DNA of 64,000 bases from Corylus avellana (lineage: Eukaryota; Streptophyta; Magnoliopsida; Fagales; Betulaceae), in the NCBI RefSeq assembly GCF_901000735.1, contig NC_081543.1, positions 31,270,771-31,334,770 on the forward strand, given 5' to 3'. Positions within the stretch are counted from its first letter, which is position 1; the number at the start of each line of letters is the position of its first letter. Positions 50,726-61,612 of this stretch are shown here, piece after piece. The position numbers and the translations under genes were made by a program. The notes under the pieces are model-generated. The model was given only the letters and a program-made list of their open reading frames with translations. It was not told the origin of the DNA and did not search any database.

Positions 50726-52039
50726 GTGTACATACAGGTTCTGATGATTCCAAGTTTTGTATGCATGTTGAGGCCAGTTTTTGCGCCGAAAAAAGATTTT
50801 CATGTCATAGTTTGTTAGTATCATGAAAATTAAGGTTATACAGAAAGGTGACGTACGTGAAGAACTCCAACACCCGGCCTTCACCGCATCGTGATTCTAA
50901 ATTCTCTAATTTATAAACCACTGTGATCACAAGAAACTCGATCTGCTTGCCAATATCTACATAATTTTAATTCCCTTTCCCTGTTATGGCAATAATAATA
51001 AGTTAATAACTTAACAAGCTCAATAATGGAAAACCAAATTGACAAGGTTAATATATATATATATATATCGTTCTTCGTCAGCTCGTAACATTTGTCCTAA
51101 ATAATGCTAGAAGTCACTATTGTTTTTCTTTTTGTGTCATTTCAAAAATTGTGCAGCTTTTAAATCACTATTAAATTTTGATCAAATAATAATTATAAAA
51201 ACTAACTCATTTTTTTAGTGACACGAGAGACTTCTAACATTACCTATTTGCCGCATGATATCATCTTTCATGATATCAATGGTCATCAGGGTGCATTATA
51301 GCGGCACGTGGCGCATGAAACGTATGATGGTGTGTTGGGTTTTTATTATTGTATTTTCATTGTTTTTAAATAAGAATATATTATCTCTAGATCTGCTTTT
51401 AGTAGCGATCTATGTGATGAAGTTTTATTTGTTTTTTTCAGCTTTGTTTTCACGAATCCTCAAGAATAACGGAATTGGTTTCCCGTCGGTCTTTTGTTTT
51501 CTTATGGTTCATTTTCTGTGAACAAACCATACACTGATAACGGATGAGTTATTAGGCATAAAGAAAAATTGTCACTATGGTAGAGACAACGATTGATAAA
51601 GCACTAGTAGTAGATATTAAAAAATTAAAAAAAAAAAAAAAATGGAAGCCAAAGAATCAATAATCTGGCAGCGGATAGAGACATGATTCATTAGAATTGT
51701 TGTAGATCTAAAACTAATTGGAACGATGACTTTTTGTAGATAATTGTGTATATCATAGATAATGTTTGAGTTATAAAAATTCTAAATTGTATCTTTAGTA
51801 TTATATAGAGCATTTAGCGATATTTTATTGTTTTATCGATGAAGAGATAATTTGTTAAAAAACAGAGGGAGGGGACAACCTAACTTTCGGGTCTTCGTCT
51901 ACCGTATTTTACAAGCCTGAAATTAATGCATCTCACCACTTGTTTCTTTCACGTTAGAGTGAGATAAGGTTATGATAAAGTTGTGTTGAGAAGATAAATA
52001 TTTTTACTTTTCTAAATGAGGTCTTGGTCTTATATAAAT
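50726..52039. other. Intergenic, nothing recognised
   Basis: AT-rich with a TA microsatellite near 51050-51068. The open frame at 51255-51521 is AT-driven and has no domain. Confidence 0.5.
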
Positions 52040-52044
52040 ATTGT

Positions 52045-52937
52045 ACGCTTAAAAATTTGGGTGAATGGTCATGACTTTTACAATACGTCTCTTAAAGTTT
52101 AATTTCTCTCAGTTTAGTATATTGGAGAAACTCCATTTTGAACTCCTAAATTACCATCCGTTTTGACTTGCCCCCCAAACTTCAAGATCTCTTAATTTGA
52201 ACTATTCAACTTTCAATTGCAGTTAATTTGAACCCCTAGGTCAGATTTTAAATGACACAAGTTAGAAAATGACGTTTATACCCCTGACATTTTTATAAAA
52301 TTTCAAATTAAAAATTAAAAAAATACAAGGTGACCAACAGTTGGGCCACCTTGTGACCATTTTTTTCAAAAAAAAAATTTCATATTATTTTTCAATTTTT
52401 ACTTTTTTAATAAAAAGAAAATTGAAGGGTAATTTTGTCTTTTTAAGAGTTTTAACGGCAAAATTGGACAGAGGGGTTCAAATTGTCTTTAATTGAAAGT
52501 TCAGGGGTTTAAATTGGGAGGTTTTGAAGTTTTTGGGGAATGTCAAAACGGATGGTAATTCAAGAGTCCAAAGTGAAGTTTTCCCTAGTATATTCATCTT
52601 TCAATTGTTTGCAATCTCACCCATCTGTTAACTTCTTCCAAAATACCCTCATTTGTTTTAGGAAAAAAAATTGCAAAGATTAAGGTGTTGGTCTAAATTT
52701 AACTATATTTGCAAAAATATTCATGCCTTAATCTTTGCAAAAAAAATTTAAATTTTTTTTTTTTAAAAAAAAATAGAGTATTTTGAAAATTTTGTTGGGA
52801 TTTAACGGAAAATCCTAACAGATGGGGGACATTAAAAAAAATTAAAAGTTTGATACACTAAATTAAGAAATTTTGAACTTTTAGAAAGAACAACGCAAAA
52901 AGAATGACAATTTAAGGGTAAGTGAAGTTTTCCTTTA
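52045..52937. mobile_element. Older inverted-repeat MITE, interrupted by a nested MITE
   Basis: Once the nested element (52124-52585) and one target copy are removed, the left side reads TTTAGTATATTCATCTTTCA and later CACCCATCTGTTAAC. This pairs with the reverse complement of the right side (TTTAGTGTATCAAACTTTTA and CCCCCATCTGTTAGG, from 52790-52870). Outer ends are approximate: the right end is near 52937 and the left between 52040 and 52060. No coding content. Confidence 0.65.
52124..52585. mobile_element. Long-TIR MITE, 462 bp, with exact 9-bp target duplication
   Basis: TAGTATATT flanks it exactly (52115-52123 and 52586-52594). The left end, GGAGAAACTCCATTTTGAAC, pairs over about 150 bp with the reverse complement of the right end (GGGAAAACTTCACTTTGGAC), including ATTACCATCCGTTTTGAC. 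The centre is AT-rich with GGTGACCAACAGTTGGGCCACC. A 9-bp duplication and long TIRs fit a Mutator-type (MULE-derived) MITE. It has jumped into the left arm of an older element. Confidence 0.88.
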
Positions 52938-53085
52938 GATTTATAGATTTAAGTTTGTTGAAATATTTTCAATATATATATATATATTATTTTGTGTCAT
53001 GGGAGTGTTTTAAATGGAAGATTTTAAAGAGTATTGAATGAAGATTGTGTTACATTGGAAAGGAATGAGATAAAATGGATTGGAG

Positions 53086-53713
53086 AGGATCCAGTTCATG
53101 GTCAAGATCTCTTTCAAAGATCCAACGACCATAAAGATGCCACGTGTTTCACTTATTAAAAAATAATAAATATTTTTTAATATTTTTTTAAAAATAAATA
53201 ATAAAATAAAATAATTATTTTTTGTTTTTGATATGACTCTTAGGGGTGGTTACCCCTAAGGGCCACCGTTTGGCTTGAGGGTGGCTTTGACCACCCCAGA
53301 TCGGCTGATCTGGGGGTGGCTTCGATTTGGGGTGGCTGAAGCCACCCCCAAGGGCCATCCTATATATATATAGATTTGGCCCTTGGCGGTGGCCGTACCA
53401 CCCTAAGGGCCATCGTTTGGCCTGAAAGTGTCTTCGACCACCCTCAAGAGCCAAATCCAAAAAAAAAAAATGAAAAAAAGGAAGGCCATCCAAGTGCCAT
53501 GGGGTGGTCGAAGTCACCTTTAGGCCAAACGGTCGCCCTTGGGGGTAGTCCGACCACCCCCAAGGGCCATATCAAAAAACAAAAATAATTATTTTATTTT
53601 ATTTTTTAAAAAAACATTAAATAATATTTTATTATTTTTGAATAAGTGAGACACGTGGTATCTTTGTAGTCGTTGGATCTCTTTAAAGAGATCTTGACCA
53701 TGAACTAAATCCT
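53086..53713. mobile_element. Long-TIR MITE, about 628 bp, with GGCCACCCC-rich core
   Basis: The left end AGGATCCAGTTCATGGTCAA pairs with the reverse complement of the right end (AGGATTTAGTTCATGGTCAA). The match continues about 85 bp inward through AAGATCTCTTT, ATCCAACGAC and CACGTGT(T/C)TCACTTATT. The core holds GGGGGTGGC, GGCCACC, CCCCAAGGGCCA and similar modules in both orientations. Faint further matches outside (GGAATGAGAT and GGAATGGGAT) may extend the ends. No target duplication fixed. Confidence 0.8.
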
Positions 53714-54428
53714 GAAGATCCCATTCCTATTGGGAAGATAGAAAATTTTGTTGTCATTTATAAGGCCCAACAAACTTAAGCTATTAAATGAGTTATGCTA
53801 TGATACACTCTAGTGCATGTTATAGTATGGTGGAAAACACCGGAGGTGCGCATGGCGTGGACTGTAAGGCGCTAGTGGCGCACTTGGCATGAAGCATCGG
53901 AGCTCGGAGCGATCTAATCATGACCATTCATTTTTGAACGATCAAGATTGTTTGATTTAATGGTTTGATCTAAAGCATATGATGCTTCTTAAGTAGATCC
54001 AGTGGTTGAATCTACTAGACTGTTGATCTAATGATTGAGATTAAATAATTAAGATAATTATTTAATCTAACGGTCAGAATTAAGTACCAGTTGGATTTAG
54101 TGGTTTACAATAGTTTAATAGCAGTTGAATATATAACAGCTTACATTTCGAAAATTCAAGTTTTTGAAATTTGAAATTATCTGATAAGTTTTAGAGATAA
54201 TTAAGTACTCTCTGATATTCAATTCTTTTTATATCATTATTTGAATTTTAAAATTTGAATATATATTTTTTCTTGTCTCTGATTGGGATAGAAAATTTGA
54301 AGGTATTTTCGGATTTTAATTTCATTTGTACATAACCGAAATTTCTAGGTTTCATTGTATCCTAGAGAAAAATTTGTTATAACCCAATTGCATACCATTT
54401 TATTTAGTGGGGGCAAATATTTTTTTAG

Positions 54429-54975
54429 GTTAAATACCAAATACCCCCTTGGGGTTTGGTAACTTTATTTTTATCCCACTGAGGTTTTATTTTTATCACA
54501 AGACCCCCCTGGGGTTTTGAAAAAGGACCAAGTTAGTCCATCTGTTAGTTGATCGTTATGACTGACACGTGGACCAATCAGATGTTGACACGTGGCACAT
54601 ATTTAATTTTTTTTTTAAATTAAAAAAAATGTATATTTTTTAAAAAAAAAAGAAAAAAAAGAAAAGAAAAAAATTTGGGGGTGGCTCGGGCCACCCCCTG
54701 GGCACCAGGGGTGGCTCGGCCACCCCCATCCGGCCAGATGGCCACCCCCAATTTTTTTTTCTTTTCTTTTCTTTTTTTTTTAATTTTAAAAAAATTAAAT
54801 ATGTGCCACGTGTCAACATCTGATTGGTCCACGTGTCAGTCATAACGGTCAACTAACAGATGGACTAACTTGGTCCTTTATCAAAACCGCAGGGGGGGTC
54901 CTGTGATAAAAATGAAACTTCAGAGAGATAAAAATAAAGTTACCAAACCCCAGAGGGGTATTTGGTATTTAACCC
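54429..54975. mobile_element. Long-TIR MITE, about 547 bp, with GGCCACCCC-rich core
   Basis: The left end GGTTAAATACCAAATACCCC and the reverse complement of the right end GGGTTAAATACCAAATACCC match. TIRs extend about 190 bp (TGGTAACTTTATTTTTATC, CTAACTTGGTCC against CCAAGTTAGTCC, GACACGTGGACCAATCAGAT). The core at 54675-54750 is a hairpin of GGGGGTGGC(T)CGG and GGCCACCCCC. Flanking T-rich TATTTTTTT sequence on both sides may be a 9-bp target duplication, but the homopolymer makes this uncertain. Confidence 0.8.
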
Positions 54976-55252
54976 TATTTTTTTTTTAAGGGAAGTGACT
55001 TTGTAACACACTTGAGGAGTAATTTCGTTTTCCGTATTTCCCTTATTTTTATAACAAAGTCTAATAACGAAATATTCTTCATTCGCATCTACTTCGGATG
55101 TGGGATATGATTTAAGGACTCCCAAGTCTCACATACATAAGTTTTAGAAGTCCCGCAGAGAGTGAAAGAGCTAGCTTGAGTCTTAAGATAACCTATTTTC
55201 CATTTGGGGCTAAGAGTAGAGTGGTTGATGGGAAAGGTGGGTTTTTGATCTC

Positions 55253-57317
55253 ATGGAGACAAGAAACGGGTTAGTGGGTTGGGTGAAGGAAGCAACAGCA
55301 ACAGAGTGCGATGTTGGGTTGGGTTTGAGGATGCAACCTGCTCAATCATTTCCTCAGAAGATGATGATGGTGATGCCACATCATGATCATCCTTCTCATG
55401 AAGCTCTGCCCAGCAATGGTGGTTTTGGTTGGGAAACCGGTGGTGGTAGGCATATGTTCTGTAACACAAGTAACCAAGTGGCGCCTATGAGGGATATATA
55501 CGATCTTGTTGTTGGTGCTGATGCTGGTTCTGGTGCTAGAGCTGCAGTGGTGCCAAAGCCTCTGAATCCCTCCAACACTGATATTTTTACCTTCAATTCC
55601 TCAGGTAAAGTTCTTCTTTTCTCACTATACTCATGGCTCTAGCTAATTCACTACTGATTTATGGTCTCAGTATTTCAAGAGTAAAGGATGGGAGAACTCG
55701 GGGGTAAATATGTAAAGCAGTATGTTTTGCAGGAGTGTGTAGTTGTGAGATTTTTTGGGTTGATGTATAGTTTCTGTAGATAATATGGTTCTGCAGATAA
55801 TACCCCTGTATAGGATGGATGGTCTGTTTGTTGGTTGCTCGAGTTTCTGCAGTGTTTTTTTTTTTTTTTTTTTTCTGCAGAATTTTAGTTGCTAGTTTCT
55901 GTGGAGATTGGTTTGGTAGATACTGGTTTGTAGTTTAATAGAATTCTTACTCATCAACAAAAATATGTATAAAGCTGTAGTCTTTTTTGCAGGAGGTATG
56001 GCAGCATCTGAAAATGTGAGAGATCCTTTTACAGCAGCTCAGTGGCAAGAGCTTGAGAGACAAGCTATGGCTTACAAGTACATGATGGCCTCTGTCCCTG
56101 TCCCTCCTCAAATCCTCGTACCCTTTACCAAAAGTCCCTCAAATGTTGCTCACTCCCACTCCAATTGTAAGAATCTCATAATCTTTGTAATCTTTTTGTC
56201 AATTTGTCATCTTTTTCCTTAAAAAAAGGCTACAATTTGTTGCAATGGTTTTTTTCTTTTCTTCTTTTCTTCTGTTCAGATGGAAATGGTGGTTCTTGGG
56301 AATTGGGGTTCTCAAACAACTCGGATCCAGAGCCATGGAGGTGTCGGAGAACAGATGGGAAGAAATGGCGGTGCTCGAGAGACGCAACGCTTGATCAGAA
56401 ATACTGTGAGAGACACTCTCACAAAAGCCGTCCCCGTTCAAGAAAGCCTGTGGAATCAGAAGCCCAATTCATCAACAACAACGAAATCAACAATAATGCC
56501 ACTACCAAGCCTTATCAAAAGCCTCATTTTTTTAACCGGACATGTCACAACCATCCATGTCCTACAACCATGGTCTCTGTCTCTGCAACATCATGTGAAC
56601 CATCCAGGTGGGTGAATTGGGGTTTCAATGCTTTCTCTGTCTGCTCTGAATCTTAGGACCTAAACATTTACTCCTATTCTTGTTCTTATCCTTCAGCCAT
56701 TAATGTGATATGGGTCTTCAGCTTTTGTTTTTTTGTAAATAAATGTGTATTTATTACCTGGCCCGTGAAGGTGCTTGGAGTGGTTCACGAAAGGAGAAAG
56801 CTTCCCTGTGGCTGGCGCGACACAAGAGTCCTGGCAGCAAATGATGCAGTTCAATGTGGAATTAAACAACTGTGTTACACATGTGGGTGATGGCCAAGGA
56901 CTGCAAACTTTGGAAGGAGCTCTAAACCTCAACCACACGCAACAAAAGAGGCATTTTCTTGATGCGTGGTCCACAGCAGAGGGAGATAATAATAATATTG
57001 GTGAAATTAACAACAATTGCTCAAAGCTACCACTTTCAGACCTTGCACCATCAATGTGTGTTGGAAATGAAATTAATGAAGAAAGCAAAAATGACCAAAT
57101 GGGTGCTGGAACTTCGGGTTCAGAACGGGAGAATGGAGGAGACATGAAATCCCCGTGGATGAATTCACTTTCGTGGATGAGTTCGCCACCTGGTGGACCA
57201 TTAGCAGAAGCCTTGTACCTTGGCAATATTGATGGTTCTGCAAAAGCTGGATCCCCTTTTGGCTGCAGCAATGGCGCCACCAGCAGTAGAAGCCCATGCA
57301 GAGAGGGTGGGAAATGA
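55253..57317 (+). CDS. Growth-regulating factor (GRF) transcription factor, 4 exons
   Basis: GRFs are plant nuclear regulators of cell proliferation that act with GIF coactivators. Exons: 55253-55604, 55993-56166, 56280-56607 and 56771-57317; in phase, 466 residues. The QLQ domain (GIF-binding) lies at about residues 127-162 ([20 protein letters not shown]). The WRC domain is at about 196-235 ([20 protein letters not shown], with the Cys/Cys/Cys/His zinc ligands ending CERH), followed by the basic [11 protein letters not shown] nuclear signal. The miR396 target lies inside this exon. The last exon restores the family's SLEWF-like motif as CLEWFTKG when the acceptor before 56771 is used; that acceptor (CGTGAAG) has a poor pyrimidine tract. 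The C-terminal half is Asn/Ser-rich with [10 protein letters not shown]. It resembles the GRF7/GRF8 side of the family, with low certainty. Confidence 0.93.
56434..56455 (+). promoter_or_regulatory. miR396 target site in the GRF coding region
   Basis: The sequence contains GTTCAAGAAAGCCTGTGG within the WRC-coding exon, at the place where GRF genes carry the conserved miR396 site. It is complementary to mature miR396 as known in Arabidopsis and other plants, so post-transcriptional repression is expected. Confidence 0.88.
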
Positions 57318-58901
57318 CTCAATTCAATCAGCTGAGTAACACAATAAAGATTCTAGCTAGCAATTTTACTATCCGCATTGCTTTCAGACATCCAATGTGA
57401 GAGAATTAATATAGAACTTACTTGTCCAAACAAGTTTTCTGGTTGGCACATTTATCGATTTAGCAATCCGAACAGCAAATTGTTAGAAATTTGAGTACAG
57501 TTTGTTTTGATTTGCCAACATCACTTGCGTGTTAACATGTGTAAATGTAGGTCTATAGCCGAACAACATTAACCTCTGTTATCTTTTTTTTTCTTCTCTT
57601 GAATTTCCTATCCAACTAATAGTAAATGGGACTTGGAAAGAAAGAAAAAAAAATGCATCAACTCTTGTTTTGATGGCATAGCCCTTCTATAGCTCAATGG
57701 ACCAACTTGATCAAAAGCCCAAGCATCAATTTCCTCCATTTCTTGTGGGGGAGCTCTACTTTAGAGCTGTAAGGTGATGAGTGAAGTCAATTGGCAGTTT
57801 AATACCAACCCAAGCACACCAAGGGATGAAGGGAATGGGTCGTCAAACCTAGGGCTTTGCCCTCAGGAAAAAGCCAGTTAAGCGAGAAGAAGTCACTTTT
57901 AATTAGTAAGTGAGATTTTAAAAAAAATTATATCAATATATACTTTTCATATTCTTTTCGGCATTCAATTTAGATTGAGTTGGAGCACGTTGGAGATTAA
58001 GACTTTCCATATTCTACTAACAATTTAATTGAAATTGATGTTGTGACATTGAAGGAAGTTCAGAAAGTGAACAAGTGACATTCCAAGAAATTATATGGGT
58101 CGAAAAATTTGTAACTTTTGATATGGGAATGGAGGTGCATTCCAAATTTAATAATTAATTGCTTCAAAAGTTTCAAATAAGTGTTTTACTTTCATAACTT
58201 TCATTTCAAATTTACCTCGATACGACCTAAACTCAACATATAAACACCAATTGTTACTCGTATTTACGCTCCGCTTAAGAACTAGGATCCTCTCCAGTTC
58301 AAATGAATTAGAAAATATCCTGTTAATTATATTAGAATAGTATGTTTGTTCTCTAAAAAAGTGAAAAGAACTGTTTAATAGATCCTACTCCCTTTCTTAG
58401 GCTATTAGAATTTCACCTAGGGACTGTTTTGCATTAAACAATGACTGTTTAGTGGCCTAAAGGTGTAATAAGTTTGATTGAATAATAGTAAAAAGTAATT
58501 GACATTGGGTAAAGAGTAAAAGTTAAATTTGAATAAAAAGATGACCCAAATTCACTCAAAACGAGGCTGGCTCCAATTGGGGGCAGACAACTATCTCATT
58601 GAATTTGAATTAAATTTTAGCGCTCAAAGTTTGTGTGCTATATTTGTGGCCACAGGACAGATTTTTGAAAATTGAATGACAAACACCTTTCATATCTTTA
58701 CTACACACTGAATCATTATTTAATTCTTTTAAAGTAAAAAAATAAAAAAATTAAAGTAAATTCCTTTCCCAAAAAGTCCCCCTTTGTATCTGAACCTTTT
58801 GTCCTCTCTCTTTCTCTCTCTCTATCTCTCTCACCCTCACTCTTTTGTGTTCAAACTCGGTAGACCATTTGAAGGGAAGCTCAAAGACCAAGAACAAAGA
58901 C
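57318..58901. other. Intergenic and 5' flank of the glutaredoxin-domain gene
   Basis: AT-rich, no gene recognised. A pyrimidine-rich CTCTCTCTTTCTCTCTCTC stretch at 58803-58833 lies about 70-100 bp before the start codon and fits a plant 5' UTR/Y-patch. Confidence 0.5.
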
Positions 58902-59822
58902 ATGGGCTGTGTGTCTTCCAATCTGCTCAACCACGACGACGAGTTCACCCAACTCGGGAGCTCAGCACTGAGTCACCACATCGTCTCGCTCACTTCCACC
59001 ACCTATGGCCTTCTCACTCTCGACCCACCATCCACGCCGTCACCGACAACTCCACCAACCCCACCTTCCCGGTTCACCCTCGGCTCCTTCTTTTCCGAAT
59101 CTAAGTCTCTCTGGTCCGAGCCCAGGCCCCCCCTCCTCCGCCCGGACCCAGCCGAGGTCATCAACTCTTGGGAACTCATGGCCGGCCTCGAGTACACCGC
59201 GGACAGCTTCCGCTTCTTCAAAGACTCGAACAAAGCCAACAAAGAGAACTCCGACCCTAACCGTATGAAAAGCGACAACCTTTCGAGACCCTTTTCGGTC
59301 CTGGACAGGTTCGAGAGGTTATGCCCCCCCAAGGGGGAGAACAGAGTGGTGATCTATACAACGACGTTGCGGGGCGTGCGGCGGACTTTCGAGGCGTGCA
59401 ATGCAGTAAGGGCTGTGATACAAGGGTTGGGACTTTTTGTCTCCGAGCGAGATATATCAATGGACCGCGGGTTCAGAGAGGAGCTGAGGGAGCTGATGAG
59501 AGGGAAAGCAGAGAGAGACGCAATGGTGCCTCCGAGAGTGTTTGTGAAGGGGAGGTATGTGGGTGGGGCGGAGGAGGTGCTGAAAATGGCGGAGGAGGGT
59601 TTGCTGGGTGAGCTTCTTGATGGGCTTCCAAAGAAGAGAGGTCTGGGTGTTTGCGAAGGGTGTGGGGATGTGAGGTTTTTGCCCTGTTTTCAGTGCAGTG
59701 GGAGCTGTAAAATGGTGATGGTGGTGAAGGAGGAAGTGGGTCATCCGCATCGGAGCACTGTGGTGGTGAGGTGCCCTGAATGTAATGAGAATGGCTTGGT
59801 GCTCTGCCCCATTTGTAGCTGA
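58902..59822 (+). CDS. Glutaredoxin-domain protein with C-terminal Cys-rich (CxxC) repeats, single exon
   Basis: Plant-specific family with a glutaredoxin-like fold followed by a zinc-binding-type Cys-rich end; Arabidopsis At1g64500 is a relative from memory. The start at 58902 gives 306 residues beginning MGCVSS, a good N-myristoylation signal that suggests membrane attachment. An in-frame upstream Met (58845) would bury it. Residues about 25-115 are a Ser/Pro-rich disordered region. The glutaredoxin-like domain runs from about 150 (RVVIYTTTLRGVRRTFEAC) through VPPRVFVKGRYVGGAEEV. The usual CPYC-type active site is absent: TTLRGVRRTFEAC has only one Cys at its end, so classical thiol-disulfide activity is doubtful. 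The end has the pairs CEGCGD, CFQCSGSC, CPEC and CPIC, as in DnaJ-like zinc ribbons. Confidence 0.92.
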   Translation: MGCVSSNLLNHDDEFTQLGSSALSHHIVSLTSTTYGLLTLDPPSTPSPTTPPTPPSRFTLGSFFSESKSLWSEPRPPLLRPDPAEVINSWELMAGLEYTADSFRFFKDSNKANKENSDPNRMKSDNLSRPFSVLDRFERLCPPKGENRVVIYTTTLRGVRRTFEACNAVRAVIQGLGLFVSERDISMDRGFREELRELMRGKAERDAMVPPRVFVKGRYVGGAEEVLKMAEEGLLGELLDGLPKKRGLGVCEGCGDVRFLPCFQCSGSCKMVMVVKEEVGHPHRSTVVVRCPECNENGLVLCPICS

Positions 59823-59862
59823 TCAGTTCAACTACCTTGTTGATCATATGCTATCTGCTAGT

Positions 59863-59887
59863 GCTTGGTGCTCTGCCCCATCTGTAG
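59863..59887 (+). repeat. 25-bp copy of the glutaredoxin gene's 3' coding end
   Basis: GCTTGGTGCTCTGCCCCAT plus (T/C)TGTAG occurs at 59794-59818 (coding ...GLVLCPIC) and again 69 bp later in the 3' UTR with one substitution. This is a small local duplication after the stop codon. Confidence 0.85.
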
Positions 59888-60568
59888 AGTAAGATGTACC
59901 CAAATTTCACTGATTTGAAGTTTGTGATGAAATCATAATCTGTTGTGCTGTAATTTGGTTTATCTGTAAGGCACTAGATGTTCAATATGTAGTGGAATAA
60001 TAGAAAAGTAAGCGCAATTATATGTTCAATATGGTGCTTAGTTATCACTATGTCGTTAACTTTTAGTTGATGGTCTCAATTGCATTCCATAGCAGCTCAA
60101 ATTACGGTATTTGAGCTGTATCTAATCACTTGACATGTATAAATTTATGCAATTGAGAAGATTTTTGAAATTGGGTGATTCATATCTTGCACCAATTATG
60201 ATTGTTGTTAAGACTTTCCACATACTGCAGACATCTTTTTCCTAGGATGAGATGGTGCAGAAAGTTGTCTTGGGGCCATTTAGGGCCGGCTGATTGGCAA
60301 TGCTTTTGGAGGATGTGTCAATTGGAACATCTTGGGGCTAGCTAGGTCATTGGTGGGTGCTGGCCGCCGGCCCTGAATATGAGATGGAAGTTGAGTGCCT
60401 GTTTCATGATTATGCTGGTAGTGAGGCCAATCCTTCAAATGTGTACAGGACACAAGACGGAGTTGTCGCATCAGTAATTGAGGATGTGTGGTACCTTAGC
60501 TCGTGTACTGAACACAAACCAAAGCCATATATTTTGGTAACCTACACAATTGCAAAGAAATTGACTTC
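59888..60568. other. 3' flank, nothing firm
   Basis: The glutaredoxin-gene 3' UTR, then AT-rich sequence. The open frame at about 60357-60540 (GPEYEMEVECLFHDYAGSEA) has no domain that I recognise. Confidence 0.45.
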
Positions 60569-60580
60569 AATATGTATCAA

Positions 60581-61600
60581 TTTTTTTTTTTTTTTAAAAA
60601 AAAACAAACCAACATTCATTCAAACAAATTAAGAGGTTATAGAGAGAACATAACAGAAAAGAAAACAAACAAAGATAAGCTTACTAAAAACCCCAATTGG
60701 ACAGATCTCAAAAAATAGGAATGAGATCATAAAGAGAAAGGAGAGATATGAATATAGCCTGAGAAAATTTTTGCCATGGTGTACACTGGTGATTGATACA
60801 ATCATTGGGAGTAAGAATATCCCTATCAAACATGTAAACATGCTTCTTAAGAAGCCATGGAGATTTGGATGAAAGGTAACTGTTGAAAAAAGGTTTCCAA
60901 AAAAGAAACTAGAAAGAAAAGTAAAAAAGATCCACTCCACAGACAAAGAGTGTGAAGACCAAACAGATTGGGATTAAAACTAAGCAACAAAGCCACATAA
61001 AACTATAGAAAGTTACACAAAATAACAGGAAAATACTCAAAACACAGTAGCTGCGACAGAAGGAGGCTTCAGCGAACGCTGCACGGCACGTGGAACCCAC
61101 GCGCCAGCACGTTAAATCCACTCGCAGGAGCGTGTGGACCACGCTCCGGTGCGTGGCGGTTGAAAGGGGCCGCAAAGGTGTTCCCCGAAAAGCTGGAACG
61201 CCAGTGATGATGAAGGATAGGCATGTGTCTAGCTGGGGCTGATAGAGAGAAGTCGATCGGACTTTGAAAAAGCCAATCTTCAAGCCTACACAGATCCGGC
61301 CGGTGAAGTGATGGAGGAGACGTTCTAGGGCAGGGGGAAGGCGATCCATTACTGTTGTTGTTTTTTGAGGGTCATGGATAAATCGTCAAAGACCATAAAT
61401 AGATCTAGAGAAACTCTAGATGTAAAAGAGTTCTCTTACGAAGAGAGAATCTTAGAAGGAAAAGATTGGTTGTTGCAAAAGGAGTGAGGAGGAGGGAAAC
61501 CAGGAGGTTTTCCCTCCTCCTCAAGCTTGGTCGAAAATGGAGGCTGCAAGAGAGAGAAGGGAGCATTTAGAAATTTTCTATTTAGGTGCCTGCGACTCAT
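60581..61600 (-). mobile_element. LINE-like non-LTR insertion, 1020 bp, with poly-A tail and target duplication
   Basis: On the minus strand it starts at 61600 and ends in an A tract (T tract 60581-60595 on plus). AATATGTATCAA is duplicated exactly at both ends (60569-60580 and 61601-61612). It reads like a LINE 5' UTR (pyrimidine-rich CCCTCCTCCTC text), a start codon at 61349 opening MDRLPPALERLLHHF, then a hydrophobic or 3'-UTR-like stretch to the tail. Only about 150 codons stay open and no reverse transcriptase is present, so it is probably internally deleted or a non-autonomous derivative. The clean target copies suggest a fairly recent insertion. Confidence 0.8.
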
Positions 61601-61612
61601 AATATGTATCAA

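Noticed and set aside
60909..61349. 146-residue protein gene on the minus strand
   Set aside because: It lies entirely inside a non-LTR insertion with target duplications, and its later part is low-complexity hydrophobic sequence from the element's 3' region.
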